Positions 1 to 12,618 of a DNA stretch of 64,000 nucleotides are shown piece after piece. The notes under the pieces are model-generated. The model searched no databases. It saw nothing but the letters and a program-made list of their open reading frames with translations, and was not told the DNA's origin. This stretch comes from Bimuria novae-zelandiae CBS 107.79 (taxonomy: Eukaryota > Ascomycota > Dothideomycetes > Pleosporales > Didymosphaeriaceae). Every line of letters begins with the position of its first letter. Within the stretch, counting starts at the first letter, position 1. A program made the translations under genes and the position numbers. The stretch lies in assembly GCA_010015655.1 (NCBI GenBank), contig ML976691.1, forward strand, positions 165,849-229,848, given 5' to 3'.

Positions 1-1228
1 CGAAGTTGCTGGGATGCTATCGGCTTTGGGGAAAGGCTCGTCTGGTCTTCCCGAGAGCGGCATCTCCGTAGTATTGTCGGCGGACGACTCTGGCGGGTCA
101 AAATCCCAGTCTTCACGATTGTCTGCCGGCACCTGAGTAATCCCCAGACTGTGCTCTTCCGGGGTGGGAATTGGATTACCATCCTTGTCAAAGGTATAGA
201 TGAGCTGTTCCACGACTTCGTCGGGCCGTGCAGAATCAGTGTTCTGAGGTGGCGGCTCTTGCTGCTGCGGTTGAGTAAATGGAGAAGGATCTGCATGAGT
301 TGGCTGGTGTATCGGACCCGGGGGGTCCCGCGTCATTGGCGTGGATTGCGGATGAGGAGTTGATGATGAAAAGGGAAGGATTTCTACGGATGTAGGAATG
401 ACGGGCGGTGCGTGGTTGGGAAGTGTTCTGCCAGGCGCGGTTGGAAGCTGCGTCGGCAATCCCTGGTGACGATATAAATCATCTAGGGAAGGCTGGCCGT
501 TGTTCAGGAAACCAGAGCTGTTGTCTAATCCATGGTGTCCTGGATGTGGGGCTGGCTGAGCAGGCGGAGTCAAAAGATAGGTGATCTCCTCCACGCATTT
601 TGTGAGGAACATTTTGGATTGCTCTCGGATGCTGTCTCGCTCTCGCTCGGCTTCGGCGTGTTCTGCGGACTCCGGGTCGACGTCGAGGAATGAATTATGG
701 TGCTTAGTTTGAGCTAGATTGCCTTTCGAGTCAGCTTGGTTACGAGAGAGGGAGCAGCACAATGAGGAGTGTTTGCGCACGCTTAACAGGTCCCATACCG
801 CTCTTAGGGTCTACTTTCGCCTTGCCCTTCTTTTCATCTGCTGTTGACTGGGCATTCGCGCCCGCGCCGCCGGCCTTGTTCTTCGCCCGCTCGTTCGTCA
901 AGGCTTGCTCGAGCATGCGAATGTGCTTGTTCAGTTGGTCGTTCAGCTTCTTCGCACTCCGGACCTCGCCCTCCTGCTTTGCGATTTTCGCCTTCATTTC
1001 TGCGCGCTCAATGTCCCAGGCGTTTCGCGCACGCTCGTGACTGTGCCATTCCAGCTGCAGAAAGCGCATAACCCCTGTGCTCGCTGTCAGTACATTTCTT
1101 GCCAAACAACAACCATAGCTGCGGTATCCTTTACCCTGCAGCGTGTACTCGGTCCCTGTCGGCGCATTGCCATCGCCTGTGCCAGCGGCGCCGCCCGCAT
1201 TCATGGCCGAGGGCGACTGCCATGCCAT
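1..1228 (-). CDS. Striatin family protein (N-terminal part; gene runs off the left edge)
   Basis: Striatins (PRO11 in Sordaria, StrA in Aspergillus) are scaffolds of the STRIPAK phosphatase-kinase complex that controls hyphal fusion and fruiting-body development. The start ATG is at 1226-1228 (MAWQSPSAMN). A phase-1 intron lies at 1075-1134 and joins YTLQ to GVMRFLQLEW, the conserved caveolin-binding/coiled-coil start of striatins. The next stretch, SHERARNAWDIERAEMKAKI, is a long charged coiled coil of the family. A second intron at about 703-787 (GTTAAG..TAAG, CTGAC branch site) is tentative. It restores the frame to HHNSFLDVDPES and the conserved FLTKCVEEITYLLTPP block. The rest to position 1 is Pro/Ser-rich linker. 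The C-terminal WD40 repeats are outside the window. Identification is by recalled family sequence. Confidence 0.85.
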
Positions 1229-2896
1229 CACGTCGCTCCTCTGGGGTGGTGTCGTGTTAATTCAAGCGGGTGTCAACATGCGGCGAGGTGGTGTTGACCA
1301 GGCGTGGATAGCTGTCCAGAACGAAGCTCGGATCGGGCAGGCGCACGGGCGGATCCGGGGCAGTGACGATGCGGAGAAAGTCAACAGGGCGTCGTGGAGG
1401 GTGCACAAAGGGCGCGCAGCAGCCCGGCAATTCAAACAAGCTGCCAGTGGCTCGCGGCACGGAAAGGGAGCGCTGCACGTCGTGGTGGTGCCCCAGTAGA
1501 GTGCCAAGCGACTCCGTCGAGCCCTTTCCTATTCGGGCCTAGCATCTGCATGAGCCGAATGCGACAGCGGATGCACGATGGACAGCATGCCAATCTTTGT
1601 GCTACACGTAAAACGCTTGTACTATATTCCAACAGCCGTGCGTTGTATTCAAACTTGGATGTATATTCTGCTGCATTCTATACTCAGTACCAATCTTTTC
1701 CTTGACCTTGAGGTCAGGTATTCGACTACGGACACTTTGGCGGGTAGCTGCATATGGGACGAATCCACTACGTTCAACCGCCTTTGACATCGTTAAGAAC
1801 GAACAGAGTACGAAGTACCTCACTTCATGGGAGCATCTGCTTAATCGGTATGTTTTCGATACGATGAAAAAGTCGGTTCCTCATCTATTCCGCAAGGATA
1901 GCCATCCCAGACCATTACTGCCTCACTGACAATCTGTGGCGCCAGGTCAAGTCGTGGAGGTCCGAAACTTACAGTACCTTTACAACTTTCTTCAAGATAC
2001 CTTATCACTATAGCAGTAACACTTCCCGTTGCTTCGCTTTAATCCATGCTGTCTCGGCTTGGATTTTAACAATTCTTCCTCACACCAGGATATGGCTCAA
2101 GCACACTAGAGGCGAACTCTAACCACTACAACTTACATATACAGACCAAGAAAGGCCTACATTGGGTGAGTATACCGTCGAATTGGTTCCACTTCTCTCA
2201 ACTCCTTGTTCCGGATCACACACTAGCTGGTGTCACACTAACTAGCCATATTCTCATCGCTTTGAGTTTTCTATTCTTCTCTATTAACCTCCCCTATCCT
2301 TTCATGTCTATCGACATTATAGCTACTGATGGCAGATGCCACGGCGCCAGCCAAGCGAGTGCTTTCGTATCATGCACCGCCACAGGTCAGCAAATCCCAT
2401 GAGGTCGTCCCGGAAAACAGCCCACCCTGCTTCAACTCAAGACACACATCACAAGGCAATCCGCCACATTAGTCCTGGCAACAACACGGCCTAGACTTCT
2501 CGTTCCCACTGTCCAGGGAGAGTCTCCGGCGCTAGAGTGCTGCATTCCACCTTCAACCAACCATGGCATTACCAGGGATTTGCACCATTCGAATACGCCT
2601 ATAGTGGCTTGACGATAAGACCCAACCGCCTGAAGGTCAGCCTGTTCGACTCAGTGGCACCTGGTGCCTAGCCCATCCTCATCCGATACCAGCTTTGCCA
2701 AGCCGCACCTTGCCTGATCGGACGAACGCGCCTCCCCACAACAACACATTCCTAGCAGCGAGAGCTCTCCTCCGCCAGCCACCCCACCGACTTCCACACC
2801 ACCACCATCGAACGCGACACCAAAGCCGAGAATCACGGTCGCGCACCCCTATTCATACTATCTCAAAGAAATTCTTTGCGAAATACTGCCGTAAAG
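1229..2896. other. Intergenic region between divergent striatin and H2A.Z genes
   Basis: About 1.7 kb shared upstream region of the divergent striatin (minus) and histone H2A.Z (plus) genes. Only short overlapping reading frames without recognisable domains are present. It presumably holds both promoters and 5' UTRs, but I see no clear regulatory motif or RNA gene. Confidence 0.6.
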
Positions 2897-3480
2897 ATGC
2901 CTGGCGGCAAGGGTACCTACTGCCCACCTACGCGACAAAGAACATGGCAGTACTGATGCACTTCCAGGCAAAACCGGTGGCAAGACGGGAGGGAAGGGTG
3001 ACTCGCACGCGAAGCCAACGAAATCCCACTCGGCGAAGGCTGGCCTGCAGGTAAGCACTGGATACGCGCGCCTGGAACCCCTCCTCGCGCGACAAAGACT
3101 TCCTTTCCGCGATGCGCCGCGTCCTATAGCAGCCTCCAGGCTTACAACGCGCACAGTTTCCCTGCGGTCGCATAAAGCGCCACCTCCGAACCATCACTCG
3201 CAACAAGACGCGCATCGGCGCCAAAGCCTCCATCTACCTGACCGCCGTCCTCGAGTACCTGACAGCTGAAGTCCTCGAGCTGGCAGGCAACGCGGCCAAG
3301 GATCTCAAGGTGAAGCGTATTACGCCGCGCCACTTGCAACTTGCCATTCGTGGCGATGAGGAACTCGACACGCTCATCCGTGCGACCATCGCCTTTGGAG
3401 GTGTACTGCCACACATCAACCGCGCTCTACTTTTGAAGGTCGAGCAGAAGAAGAAGGGCGCGAAGCCCATTGAAGCCTAG
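2897..3480 (+). CDS. HTZ1: Histone H2A.Z variant
   Basis: H2A.Z replaces H2A in nucleosomes near promoters and boundaries and is loaded by SWR1-type remodellers. Three exons are read: 2897-2912, 2968-3050 and 3157-3480, with GT..AG introns of 55 and 106 bp, giving 140 residues. The tail begins [14 protein letters not shown], the Lys/Gly-rich acetylatable tail of the variant. The histone fold follows with [14 protein letters not shown], the [20 protein letters not shown] helix and the acidic-patch region. [20 protein letters not shown] is diagnostic of H2A.Z rather than canonical H2A, and there is no SQ(E/D) H2A.X tail. The coding first exon is only 16 bp, so a single-exon gene finder would miss the tail. 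A divergent neighbour is striatin; downstream lies the Copia element. Confidence 0.95.
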
Positions 3481-4614
3481 ATTTCCTGAATGTCGAATAT
3501 TGTTACCTGGACGTGGCTTTCCCTAAGGTGGAACGAGAAACCAGGCTTGAGATCCACATATCATTCGAACGATAATGGGGCCGGGCGCGAGGGCAAGAAT
3601 GGGTCATGGGCAAGGGTTCCGCCAGACTATGCGCACAAGGACCCGTTTTTGCGTCAATACGTACGGGGCGAGCCATTTGTGCCTGGCAGAGTCTTTTTGC
3701 GGTGATGGGCGACTGTATGACGCGCCTTTCTCGATATATTTGGGCTGGAAGACTTTTGGGAAAGGCTCTCCCTGTGTCATCTTTCTTTTGTTGTGTACGG
3801 TGTGTGTGGGTAGGTGTTAGGTTTGGGCTTCCGTCAGGTTACACTATTATGTAGCAACAGCAAACAATCCCGCGTCCGGAGAAACACTGTGCTTCTGCTT
3901 TGTTTACTGCGACAGCATGCTCAACATCCTGTTTTTGCATTCGGAACTTCTTCCTCTACCATAGATGGAACGTCAGACATGCGCGTCGCCTGACGGTGCA
4001 TCCCGAGGTGACTCGCAACCCTCAGTGCCAGTCAGGCCTGCTGGACTCCCTTGTACTACTTCCTATCTCGCCAGCACGGGGTCCAGAATACAATCCTGAG
4101 ACACCATCGCCGTACAACTGCGGCTTCCCATACATTTACCTCCGTCCATCCCAGAACAACTACATTACACACCCACGCCCACGCCCACTATTTTCGCAAG
4201 TTTGTCAATATCTAAACGTAGCACCCTTCTCGCAACCGCAACACTACCCTCCTTTTGGCACCTCCCTTACAGACTATAACGTCTCTTATAATTAGTTTTT
4301 ACCTTTGTCTCACAACCATCCCCCTACATATGTAGTCCGTCCTAGCACCGAAAATCCTTCCCCACGCACCCTCCCCTCTGCGTGTCCGTTTCCGTTTCCA
4401 TTTCCTTTTTCCTTTTCTAGTCCAGCACATACAGCTCCCCGCATCAATCTAAACGCTAGCTATACTCCCTCTACCTTTGCAATTAATGTTCAGCTATTGT
4501 ATTGTTTGTTCTAGCGTTACTTGTTACTTCATGCAAGTAATAGAGTGGTATATTTATAGCCTACTTCTACTTTTATAAGAGAGATAGGTAGTATATAATT
4601 TGTACTATATATCG
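3481..4614. other. Gene-free region with AT-rich flank before the retrotransposon
   Basis: This holds the probable 3' UTR of H2A.Z and then a C-rich stretch with no convincing coding frame. The last 70-100 bp (from about 4540) become strongly AT-rich immediately outside the Copia element, unlike the right flank, which may reflect RIP spreading past the element on this side. Confidence 0.5.
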
Positions 4615-4619
4615 CTCGC

Positions 4620-4888
4620 TGTCGGGAGGACTTGTTGCACTAGTGCTAAAAGGAAATACTTGATAACGAGTTACATTGGGTTGATTGATGCTTGATTTCT
4701 CGTTCTATCTACTGAGGAGTGAAGTATATCGCGGGGTATGGAAGCTAGTCCCATATGGGGTTCGCTCCATACACATAGTGTTTTGCAACACGATAGAGGC
4801 CTTGATAACTATTGACAGAATGCTCGCTCCTCCGCATACGCACCTTCCTTATAACATGCCTAAGGCCGTTAAAGTTATTAATCTAACA
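4620..4888 (-). repeat. Left LTR (3' LTR of the Copia element)
   Basis: 269 bp, starting TGTCGG and ending TCTAACA. The outer half keeps the intact sequence, while the inner end carries C-to-T and G-to-A changes relative to the right LTR (CTAACA where the right copy has CCGACA). The preceding CTCGC at 4615-4619 is the target duplication. Confidence 0.93.
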
Positions 4889-4949
4889 CTAGAAGTCTTT
4901 TCTTTCTCGATATTAAATGCGCTAGGTAGAGAGTATTAGCCTCTACACC

Positions 4950-7900
4950 TAGCCCTTAACTTAGACTGTTACCTTATTACTATTAATAAATCGTTCTAGG
5001 GCGCGGTTTAGTAATACCTTTGTAAAAGCGTCCGCAGGGTTGTCTTCGCTATTAATCTATTAGATCTCTATAATCTCGCGGCGTTCGTATAACTAGCGCA
5101 GTGCTATAATATTAATTATAAGGCGCTTTTCCTTAGTTGTCCTAAGCTTTACAAGGCACTCGTATAGGGAGTACAAGTCTATACAAATAATTAAGGGAAC
5201 TACGGGCAGACTAAGGCGCTCTATAATTATCTATAGAGTAGTAGCAATAGCAATGCCTATATCAAACCCGTTAACTATGCCGTAGATCTTAGAGGCTAGT
5301 ACGCTCTATATAACACGCTTACACTTTGTTAAGCTATAGTGTATTATATTACCGTAGATTGTAAAGGTATTATCACTATCTATAGACTTATTAATAAGCA
5401 TAAGTATAAAGCCTAGCTGCGAGCTAAGGTCCTTGTTATTAGTAAAGGAGCTATCCACGAATACTATTAGCTTAGCGTTAATAAGGGTGATAGGTATGTA
5501 GCGTAGTCTACAATTAAGATTCTCTATCTACTATTTAAGGCGCTTATTAAGCGCCTTAATATCCTTATTAGAAGGTTACTACGCTTAAGCTACTATAAAT
5601 AAGTTAAAAGACGCTTCTAGTTAACATGTTAATACGATGTACGCCCCGTAGGCGCGCTATTTAGTGTACTATTACGCGCGATTAGGAGTATTAATATCTA
5701 TAAGCTTAATCTTTCCTCTTTATCCCTTCTACTTAAGGTTTAAGGTTGCTTTATAGTTGTCCATGTTGCTAGCATCTATTATAAGTGTGTAGCTATTAAA
5801 GTCTAGTTACGCGTCTAGTGTTAGCATAGTCTTTAGCTTTAATCTAAACTATATCTTTTTAAGTATTTTCTCTTTATGCGCTAAGAATGTGGCTGTTCTA
5901 AGCATAAGGGTATTATTAGTCTATATACTAACTATGCTAAAGTTATCTGCGTTGCTATTTATTACTAACAAGCATAGGTTATATGTTAACGTAGATATAT
6001 CTAGTTCCTTATAGTAATGTCTGTGATACGTTGTCTACTAATGGACTCCTGCTTCCGCGATTCTATATAGCGGCTTAATTATATAGAGCAGCGTGCCCTC
6101 TGGATATCTAGGTGCTAGCTTAGTGGGGAGGTGTGCTAGTATTATTCTCTTAAGATTTGTCTACGCCTATAGATATGCCTGCGTTATGTCGCGGAGCTTA
6201 AGATTTATTCTATGTTATACAAGCATAGGTGCCAGGGCTATAATCACACGCTAGCTATAGCGTTAAATAGTTAAAAATTACGTTAAAATAGCCTCCTTGC
6301 TATAGTCCTAGTATCCTTAGATAATAAGATAGAATTTTTTATAGGGCTTAGTTATCGTTTCTTTAACTTCTCGCACTAGACGTAACTTAAATATATAGAT
6401 TTTATAATGCACTTTCTAATTATATTATTTAAACTTAAATACTCTATAGCCTACTAGGTCACTAATTTCTTAATTATTAGATGCCTTAAAGGGTGCGCTA
6501 GGTGTTGTAATAACTTTATTATTACGTAGCTTTATAGCGAGCTTAAGGTTGGCCTCTTTTTTTTTAGTAATATAAACGTTTGCCTTCCTCTTATTTTTTA
6601 ATCCTAGTAGGCGGCCTCTTTTACGTAATTACTTTACTAGCGGCACTATTATATCTATAGGTGACGCGTGCTGCTGCTACGGCGTATTAGGGATACTTTA
6701 GAGGTAGTCTAGTCTATAGTATGGCTTAATAACTGTCGACCGAAATGTTGTCGGGCTATTGACTATGTCGATAGTAACGTTATGGCTGTCTATAGTAGCG
6801 ATTTTGTACGGGCTATTCTATCCATCCTTTTCTCTTTATACTAAAACCTCGCTTTGTAGCGGGAGCGCAAGCATGTCTGCGGTATTAGGTCCGTTGCAGG
6901 TGTTTAACATATCTATAACCTGGCGTTTAGTGGTAAGCTTGCGTAGTTCTTTTATTACTTTTTAAATAGCCTCGCTGCGCTTAATTATTAACAGTAACAG
7001 CGGTAACTCTATAGTCATACGTAGGTATGCGCCAAAGACAAGTAAAGTTAAGACTAGACTATTAGGGCCTGCTGTGTTATTAATAGCTTTTATAGCTATC
7101 TAAAGAATTGCTTTATTAGACATAGTGCTAGCAAGCTTAGCGTAGAGTATATCCTATGCGCAGTGCAGGGGCGCGTGATACCTCTCTATCTTGCCAACGG
7201 ACCAATGTGTCTCTATAGGTACTTGTTTGCATGTGACTCCTATAATCTTTGCTTCTGCGCGAAATTCTGCACTTGCGAAGTTCGTGCCTGCGTCATGTGT
7301 AAGAATGTCTGGTAGTCCTTAGTAGGTATTAATCTATAACATCTGCAGTGCCTGCTATATCTCCTTAACTAAAATAGCGTTAAGAAACTTTGCGCCTTAA
7401 AACGAAGTTACTAAATCTACTACATGTAATATAGGCTTGCTTCTTAAGTACATTACATCTATAAGGATCTTGTAGTTAAAGTAATAGTTATCCTTAAGGG
7501 TAAACTTAAAGCGGCGCGGCGCAGAGCTATTAAGCTAATAATAATAGTAAAACTTCGTAATTTGCTTAAGAGTTCTTTCTTTAAAGTTATTATAACTAGC
7601 ATCTTTTAAGAGCCTAGCTAGTCTTATAATAGCTAGGTGTCTAAAACAGCGATAGAGCCGTCTTAACTCTATCTCTGTAAGAAATGCAGTTGCACGCTCT
7701 CTCTTATTAAGATAGAACTACAGATGTCTTTATTTACGGATTACAGGGATGCGTATATTGCCCTGGACGAGCTTATCTGTAGTGTTGTTAAAGTAGACCT
7801 TTAGCCTGTCCATGTCCGCAAGGCATAGCAAGAACGGTGTGGGCGCATCTAGCACCTCAAAGTCGATTTTTCCAATCTCTGTCGGAATCTGTGCGGTGCC

Positions 7901-10560
7901 GATAGACACCGTAACACTGCCTTTTCCGAATTTAATAGACGTTTTTCCTGCCGTAGATGTGTCCATCGTGACCGTTAGGTCTTCCTGTATAAGTGCGAGG
8001 TACTGTTCCTTACCGACTGTAGATACATTGGCGGCGCCTGTATCAGGGAGGATTCCTTAGTACACAGATCGCGTGTATCAGTCCTTAATAAGGAATTGCG
8101 ACGCCGGTGATAACGGTACGTCTTTGCTATATATATCTTTACTAGAGATATAGTATATAAACGCTTAATTTATAAGTTATTACTTCTTAAAAAATTAATA
8201 TTCCGCGTACGCAGTTATAAATTACTAATTATTAATATTATACTGCTAATTGCTGTTATTATTATTGTCCTTATAGTTCTTACTACCTTTATACTCTGCA
8301 AGGTGCACAGAGAAGTCTGCAGGCAGTAGTGTGCCTGTAAAGTGACATGCGAAAAAGAACTGTGTGCGGGCAGCTTTGCGTTCCTTATTAGTATAGTTGG
8401 TTGACTAGCAGCCCTCTTTCTGGCAGATAAAGCACTTCGTCTTCTAGCGTGGCGTTGTAAATTCATGTCTATTATTGTTACTATTAAAGCGCTAATTATC
8501 TCTATTGCCTTAGCCTCCTTAGAATCTGCCTGTAAATCCGCCTTCGCCTTTAAATCCTCTTTGAGTTCTTCTATTCCTATTGTTATAGTGGCGATTAAGG
8601 TAGTACTAGTCTATAGCGATTGTCTTACTCCCTATAAGTATTTACCTTATTTACTAACGTGTAAGGTGCGTCTTAATTATAGACTATAGGTCTGTAAAGA
8701 GTCCTTCGCAGATTATAGCTAGCTTAAAAAGTGCTATTTTAAGTTCTAGAACTCCCTAGCACGCGTTAATAATAATTATATATAGGGTATTTTTATTTTT
8801 AAAGTTCTTACTAAGCGCGCGTTAGCATAATTATAGCTTATTAAGTAATATTTATAGCACCTTATATAAGCTTTTGTCAGGGTTCTCTATGCGCGTATAG
8901 GCGAAGGTTATAGTTATCTAGTTTATATAGTAGTGTTAATAGTAGACGTCGTGATTAAAGTGGTTCTTAATTACTATGTACGTATTAGAAAAGCTGTCAC
9001 CTTTGTCTATAACTTGTATATAGAACATCTTTGCTCGCCTAGTAAGAATATAGGGAAACACAGCGTGGAACTGCTCTTTATGGATGTCTACCTGCCAATA
9101 GATGCTAAAGAAGATCTTAATTTTATTATTAAGTAAATTATATATATCTCCTATATATTTTTTATTATTATCTTAAAGCTTAGAGAACTGCGTGATTATA
9201 TTAGCGTTAAGTTGGTTATTTTAGAACCAGCGCGGCGGTAGTGTCTTATACGGGTTATGTAGTAGCTCTAGTAGTCTGTCCGGTACACCGTTTACAGGTT
9301 ATTATGGAAACGGCGTGATTTCGCGATATGCAATCGCTAGTGGCCGTGCCTGTGTTTATAGTTGTTATTACTGTAATTGCGTATCTTATTCTTACTATTA
9401 CTAAGACTAAGGTTCTCTAAGCGCACTACTTATAAAGTGCAGTTATTAACTATTATTACTTTATTTTAGTAGTTAGATTTTATCTATCTAGTGCATTAGT
9501 TATAGCTCCTGTGTTTTAGATTAGTTTCGAGCATCGTGTCCTACTCCATGCTGTTTACTTCGCTATAATTACTCTTACTACTACCTGTCTTGCTGCGAGT
9601 GCTCTGGCTACTACAGCTACAGCTGTGACTACAATGCATGTGTACTAGCTAGCGGGCTATCCTGCTACGGTTATTGCTTAGCTATAAGAGCTATCTATTA
9701 TGTGTTCTACTGGCGCTTGTATGCCTTCAATCGTTGGTCGAATATCGTGGCTTGGAATTCTACAGGGTCCCATTCGGGAGTATTCTCTAGAGTAGATAGA
9801 TTATAGAGAGAATTAGCAAGTCTTACGCAATTATTGCCTATATAGACTCCTCTATGCCGTAGGACCATCTTTAGAGATTTTAGTGTATTATAGTTAACCT
9901 TATAGAATAGCTCCTTTATCTATCTTTTAAAATTGTAATAGTAGTTTACACATAGATTATTATCCTAGGCTATTAATACGTTATAATTATAAATAATTTT
10001 AGTAACCTAGGTTATTGCGTGCATCTCGTTTGCGTCTGTTAGTATAGGTACGTCCTAGAGAGATGTGTTAACAGATTCTAGCGCCACTAGATATAGGTAG
10101 TCTCTTATAAGGTACTTTATAGTGTATTTAGCCTAGCGCGAAGTAGCTTCCTAGCGTTTACTTAAGCTATGCTCTAACTAATTATCGCGTAGTTAAGCTT
10201 AAGCTTAAGTATTAGCATTATTTACTACGCTATTACTACTCTAATTATTTACTATTATACTAGTGGTGTTAACTTGTTATTAATGTAGTTATCTTGTTAG
10301 TTAGTCGTTTCCAACGTGTGTTAGTATATATAACTAGGTTATCTAGAGACGTTTATATAGTAAATTATAATATGTTGCTAACGCGCTCTATATCCGCGGA
10401 TTAGCCTAAACTAGTAGCTTTAGAGGTTAGTTAAGAGTGCTTCGTGTTATCTCTGCCTCGCTCTGTTCTTAGCACAGTCTACATCGACCCGAGATTTCTT
10501 ATATTAAGTTATTAATAGCCTGTCTCTTCTTCCTTACTGTCTGTGATGGCTTCTCGCGAT
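4950..10560 (-). pseudogene. Copia gag-pol polyprotein relic
   Basis: No frame is open over the full length, but conserved blocks are legible on the minus strand. The gag zinc knuckle is near 8402-8434 (KCFICQKEGC, then a TAG where Trp is expected). The protease has its DTG active site at 8036-8044 and the downstream block PTPFLLCLADMDRL in an open stretch 7730-7966. Integrase is near 6720-7660 (THDAGTNF, then THWSVGKIERYHAPLHCA). The RNase H tail is near 4970-5300 (SLYECLVKLRTTKEKRL, NPADAFTK). Stops replace codons such as CAG, CAA and TGG. The element cannot encode a functional polyprotein. Reverse transcriptase proper (about 5300-6450) is inferred from position; I did not verify its catalytic motif. 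Confidence 0.85.
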
Positions 10561-10570
10561 TACTAATTAG

Positions 10571-10839
10571 TATTAGAAGGACTTGTTACACTAGTGCTAA
10601 AAGGAAATACTTAATAACAAGTTACATTAGGTTAATTAATGCTTGATTTCTCGTTCTATCTACTGAGGAGTGAAGTATATCGCGGGGTATGGAAGCTAGT
10701 CCCATATGGGGTTCGCTCCATACACATAGTGTTTTGCAACACGATAGAGGCCTTGATAACTATTGACAGAATGCTCGCTCCTCCGCACACGCACCTTCCT
10801 TGTAACATGCCTAAGGCCGTTGAAGTTGTTAATCCGACA
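10571..10839 (-). repeat. Right LTR (5' LTR of the Copia element)
   Basis: 269 bp, aligning base for base with the left LTR. Its inner end is mutated (TATTAG for TGTCGG, and several TpG to TpA changes in the first 80 bp), whereas its outer end CCGACA is intact. CTCGC follows at 10840-10844. The central portions of the two LTRs are nearly identical, so divergence is dominated by RIP-type transitions and not by age. Confidence 0.93.
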
Positions 10840-10844
10840 CTCGC

Positions 10845-12618
10845 CCTTATCTAGTATCTCCATAACGTAGTCGGTCCGCCTTGCGGTAAGCATAGACTCG
10901 CACGTAGACTTTGTTCTGGCAGCCGGGATAGTATGGACATAGGAATGGTTATCGGTAGACGTCGATGCAGATGAGAGCAGCAAGGGTTTACAGTGCGGGT
11001 TGGGTAGTTTATAGGTAGATGTTATGTTTGAGCGAGTATGTGAGACTTAGAGTATTGTATGTAGGTGGACGAAGGCGGAGGCGGAGGCGAGGAAAGACAT
11101 CGCATCCTAGAGAGAATGATAGAATGACGGTGCGAGCCTCTCCAGGGCGAGACTGAAGCGGAAGGGGAAACGGTACACGTGCCGGGCTGTTCATCACTAG
11201 CATATTCAAAGATTCACCTTGCCTCTCCTTAGGTTGAACACACATGGCAACCTCGCACCAAAAAGCCCTTTGATCACACACGCACAGCAAAAGCAAAACA
11301 GCATTCAAGAGGGGAGTCAAACACAACTGCCCGCACATTAATCACCTCGATACAATACATACGGTAGCGAACGACGCACCAGGCCCTCCCTACGCAAGCC
11401 CAGCCCAAAGAGCAGCACCACCCCATCCCATCATCCGCCCACCCTTCAACCCCCCTTATCCTCCGACAAAAGAGAAAAAAAGCACATAGAAACCAAGAAA
11501 AGCAGCAAGCAAACACGCAATTTCAGGGTAACCCTCCAAACCCAACTTCATCATCTTAACAGTACGATTAAATGGCCGCCAAACGTCTCGTATATGCAAG
11601 CAGAGAAAGGGGTAGAACAACACGGCGCGGCCCTGCGCTCGACGCAGTGCGGCCAGCCGAATTGAGCGCAGAGCCCGCGAGAGTCCGAGACGGAACCGGT
11701 ACAACGAGGCGCGGAACGCAGGATGGAATGCAATCGCGGGTGTGAAACAGAGGATATAGACAATGCTGCCGTGTCGGAGAATCGTGAATCGTGTCATTTC
11801 TTGTCCAGTCGACTCGCCTGTCGTATCCAAATGCAGTGCATCATTCGGGGAGCATCGTCGCTGTCAATGTCTGTGCGTAAGGTATCTCATCGTCGCGGAT
11901 GTGTCGAGAGCAGAATCGTCATTGTGTCAGTGTGTTCGGTGGGTTGTCTGCAAGAAAGGAATAGGTGGTTGAGAAGAACGTAGAAACATCGCATGTTGGG
12001 GTTTCGACAGAGGCGCCTAGGCGGCGTTGTATTCGACATCCAGTACCGAGAATAGTTTGTATGCCTAGTATTGTGCGGGATGGTAAAAAGACCGACAATA
12101 CTCAGACTTCTATCCTGAGTGTAGCGAACCTCTGAGGCAAGCTGTCTATTTCGAAGGCTGGCTAGGACTATCCAACGTAGAAAGGCGGTAGCGGACTTTC
12201 AAACACCTTGAGGACGGTGCCAGCCCGAACACCCAACATTCGATTAGTGTAAATAAGAAAAAGAACCAACGCGCAGAACCTCAATGTAGCAATATCGAAA
12301 GAGAATTAATACAGTTCGATGACGAAAGAAAGCTAACAAAGCAGAAACAACAGCGGAGATCCAGTATATCCAGGAAATGCGTTTTTTCGGTGTACCCAAG
12401 TCAGAAATGCGAGATCAAGAGCCCGAGCTCCGTCAGATGTAGTCTCTACTGTCGTAGCGTCATTCTTCGTATGCGTCATGAGAGTAAGGTCCGTCTCGAG
12501 CGAAGGCCAGGTGTACAAGGCCGTAAACGTCATCATCTCTCGTTCAAATATCCACCCACGTGCGACGTAGGGCGAGCATACATAGTACTCGCTAAACTAT
12601 ATTATCGTCGTCAAACTC
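10845..12618. other. Gene-free region downstream of the Copia insertion
   Basis: About 1.8 kb of normal base composition with only short shadow frames. It was contiguous with the region before 4620 until the Copia insertion. It presumably contains the 3' UTR of the Pin4-like gene, since the two flanking genes converge here. No RNA gene or further transposon was recognised. Confidence 0.5.

Larger units (their letters stand above)
4620..10839 (-). mobile_element. Complete but RIP-degraded Ty1/Copia LTR retrotransposon
   Basis: A 6,220 bp element. Two LTRs of equal length (4620-4888, 10571-10839) begin TGTCGG in the left copy and end CCGACA in the right copy, a six-base inverted terminal repeat. 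A perfect 5 bp target duplication CTCGC lies outside both ends (4615-4619 and 10840-10844). Coding order on the minus strand is gag zinc knuckle, aspartic protease, integrase, then reverse transcriptase/RNase H, which is the Copia order. The interior is strongly AT-rich with in-frame TAG/TAA stops where Gln or Trp codons are expected, the mark of RIP. It sits between two convergent genes, H2A.Z and the Pin4-like gene. Confidence 0.95.
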
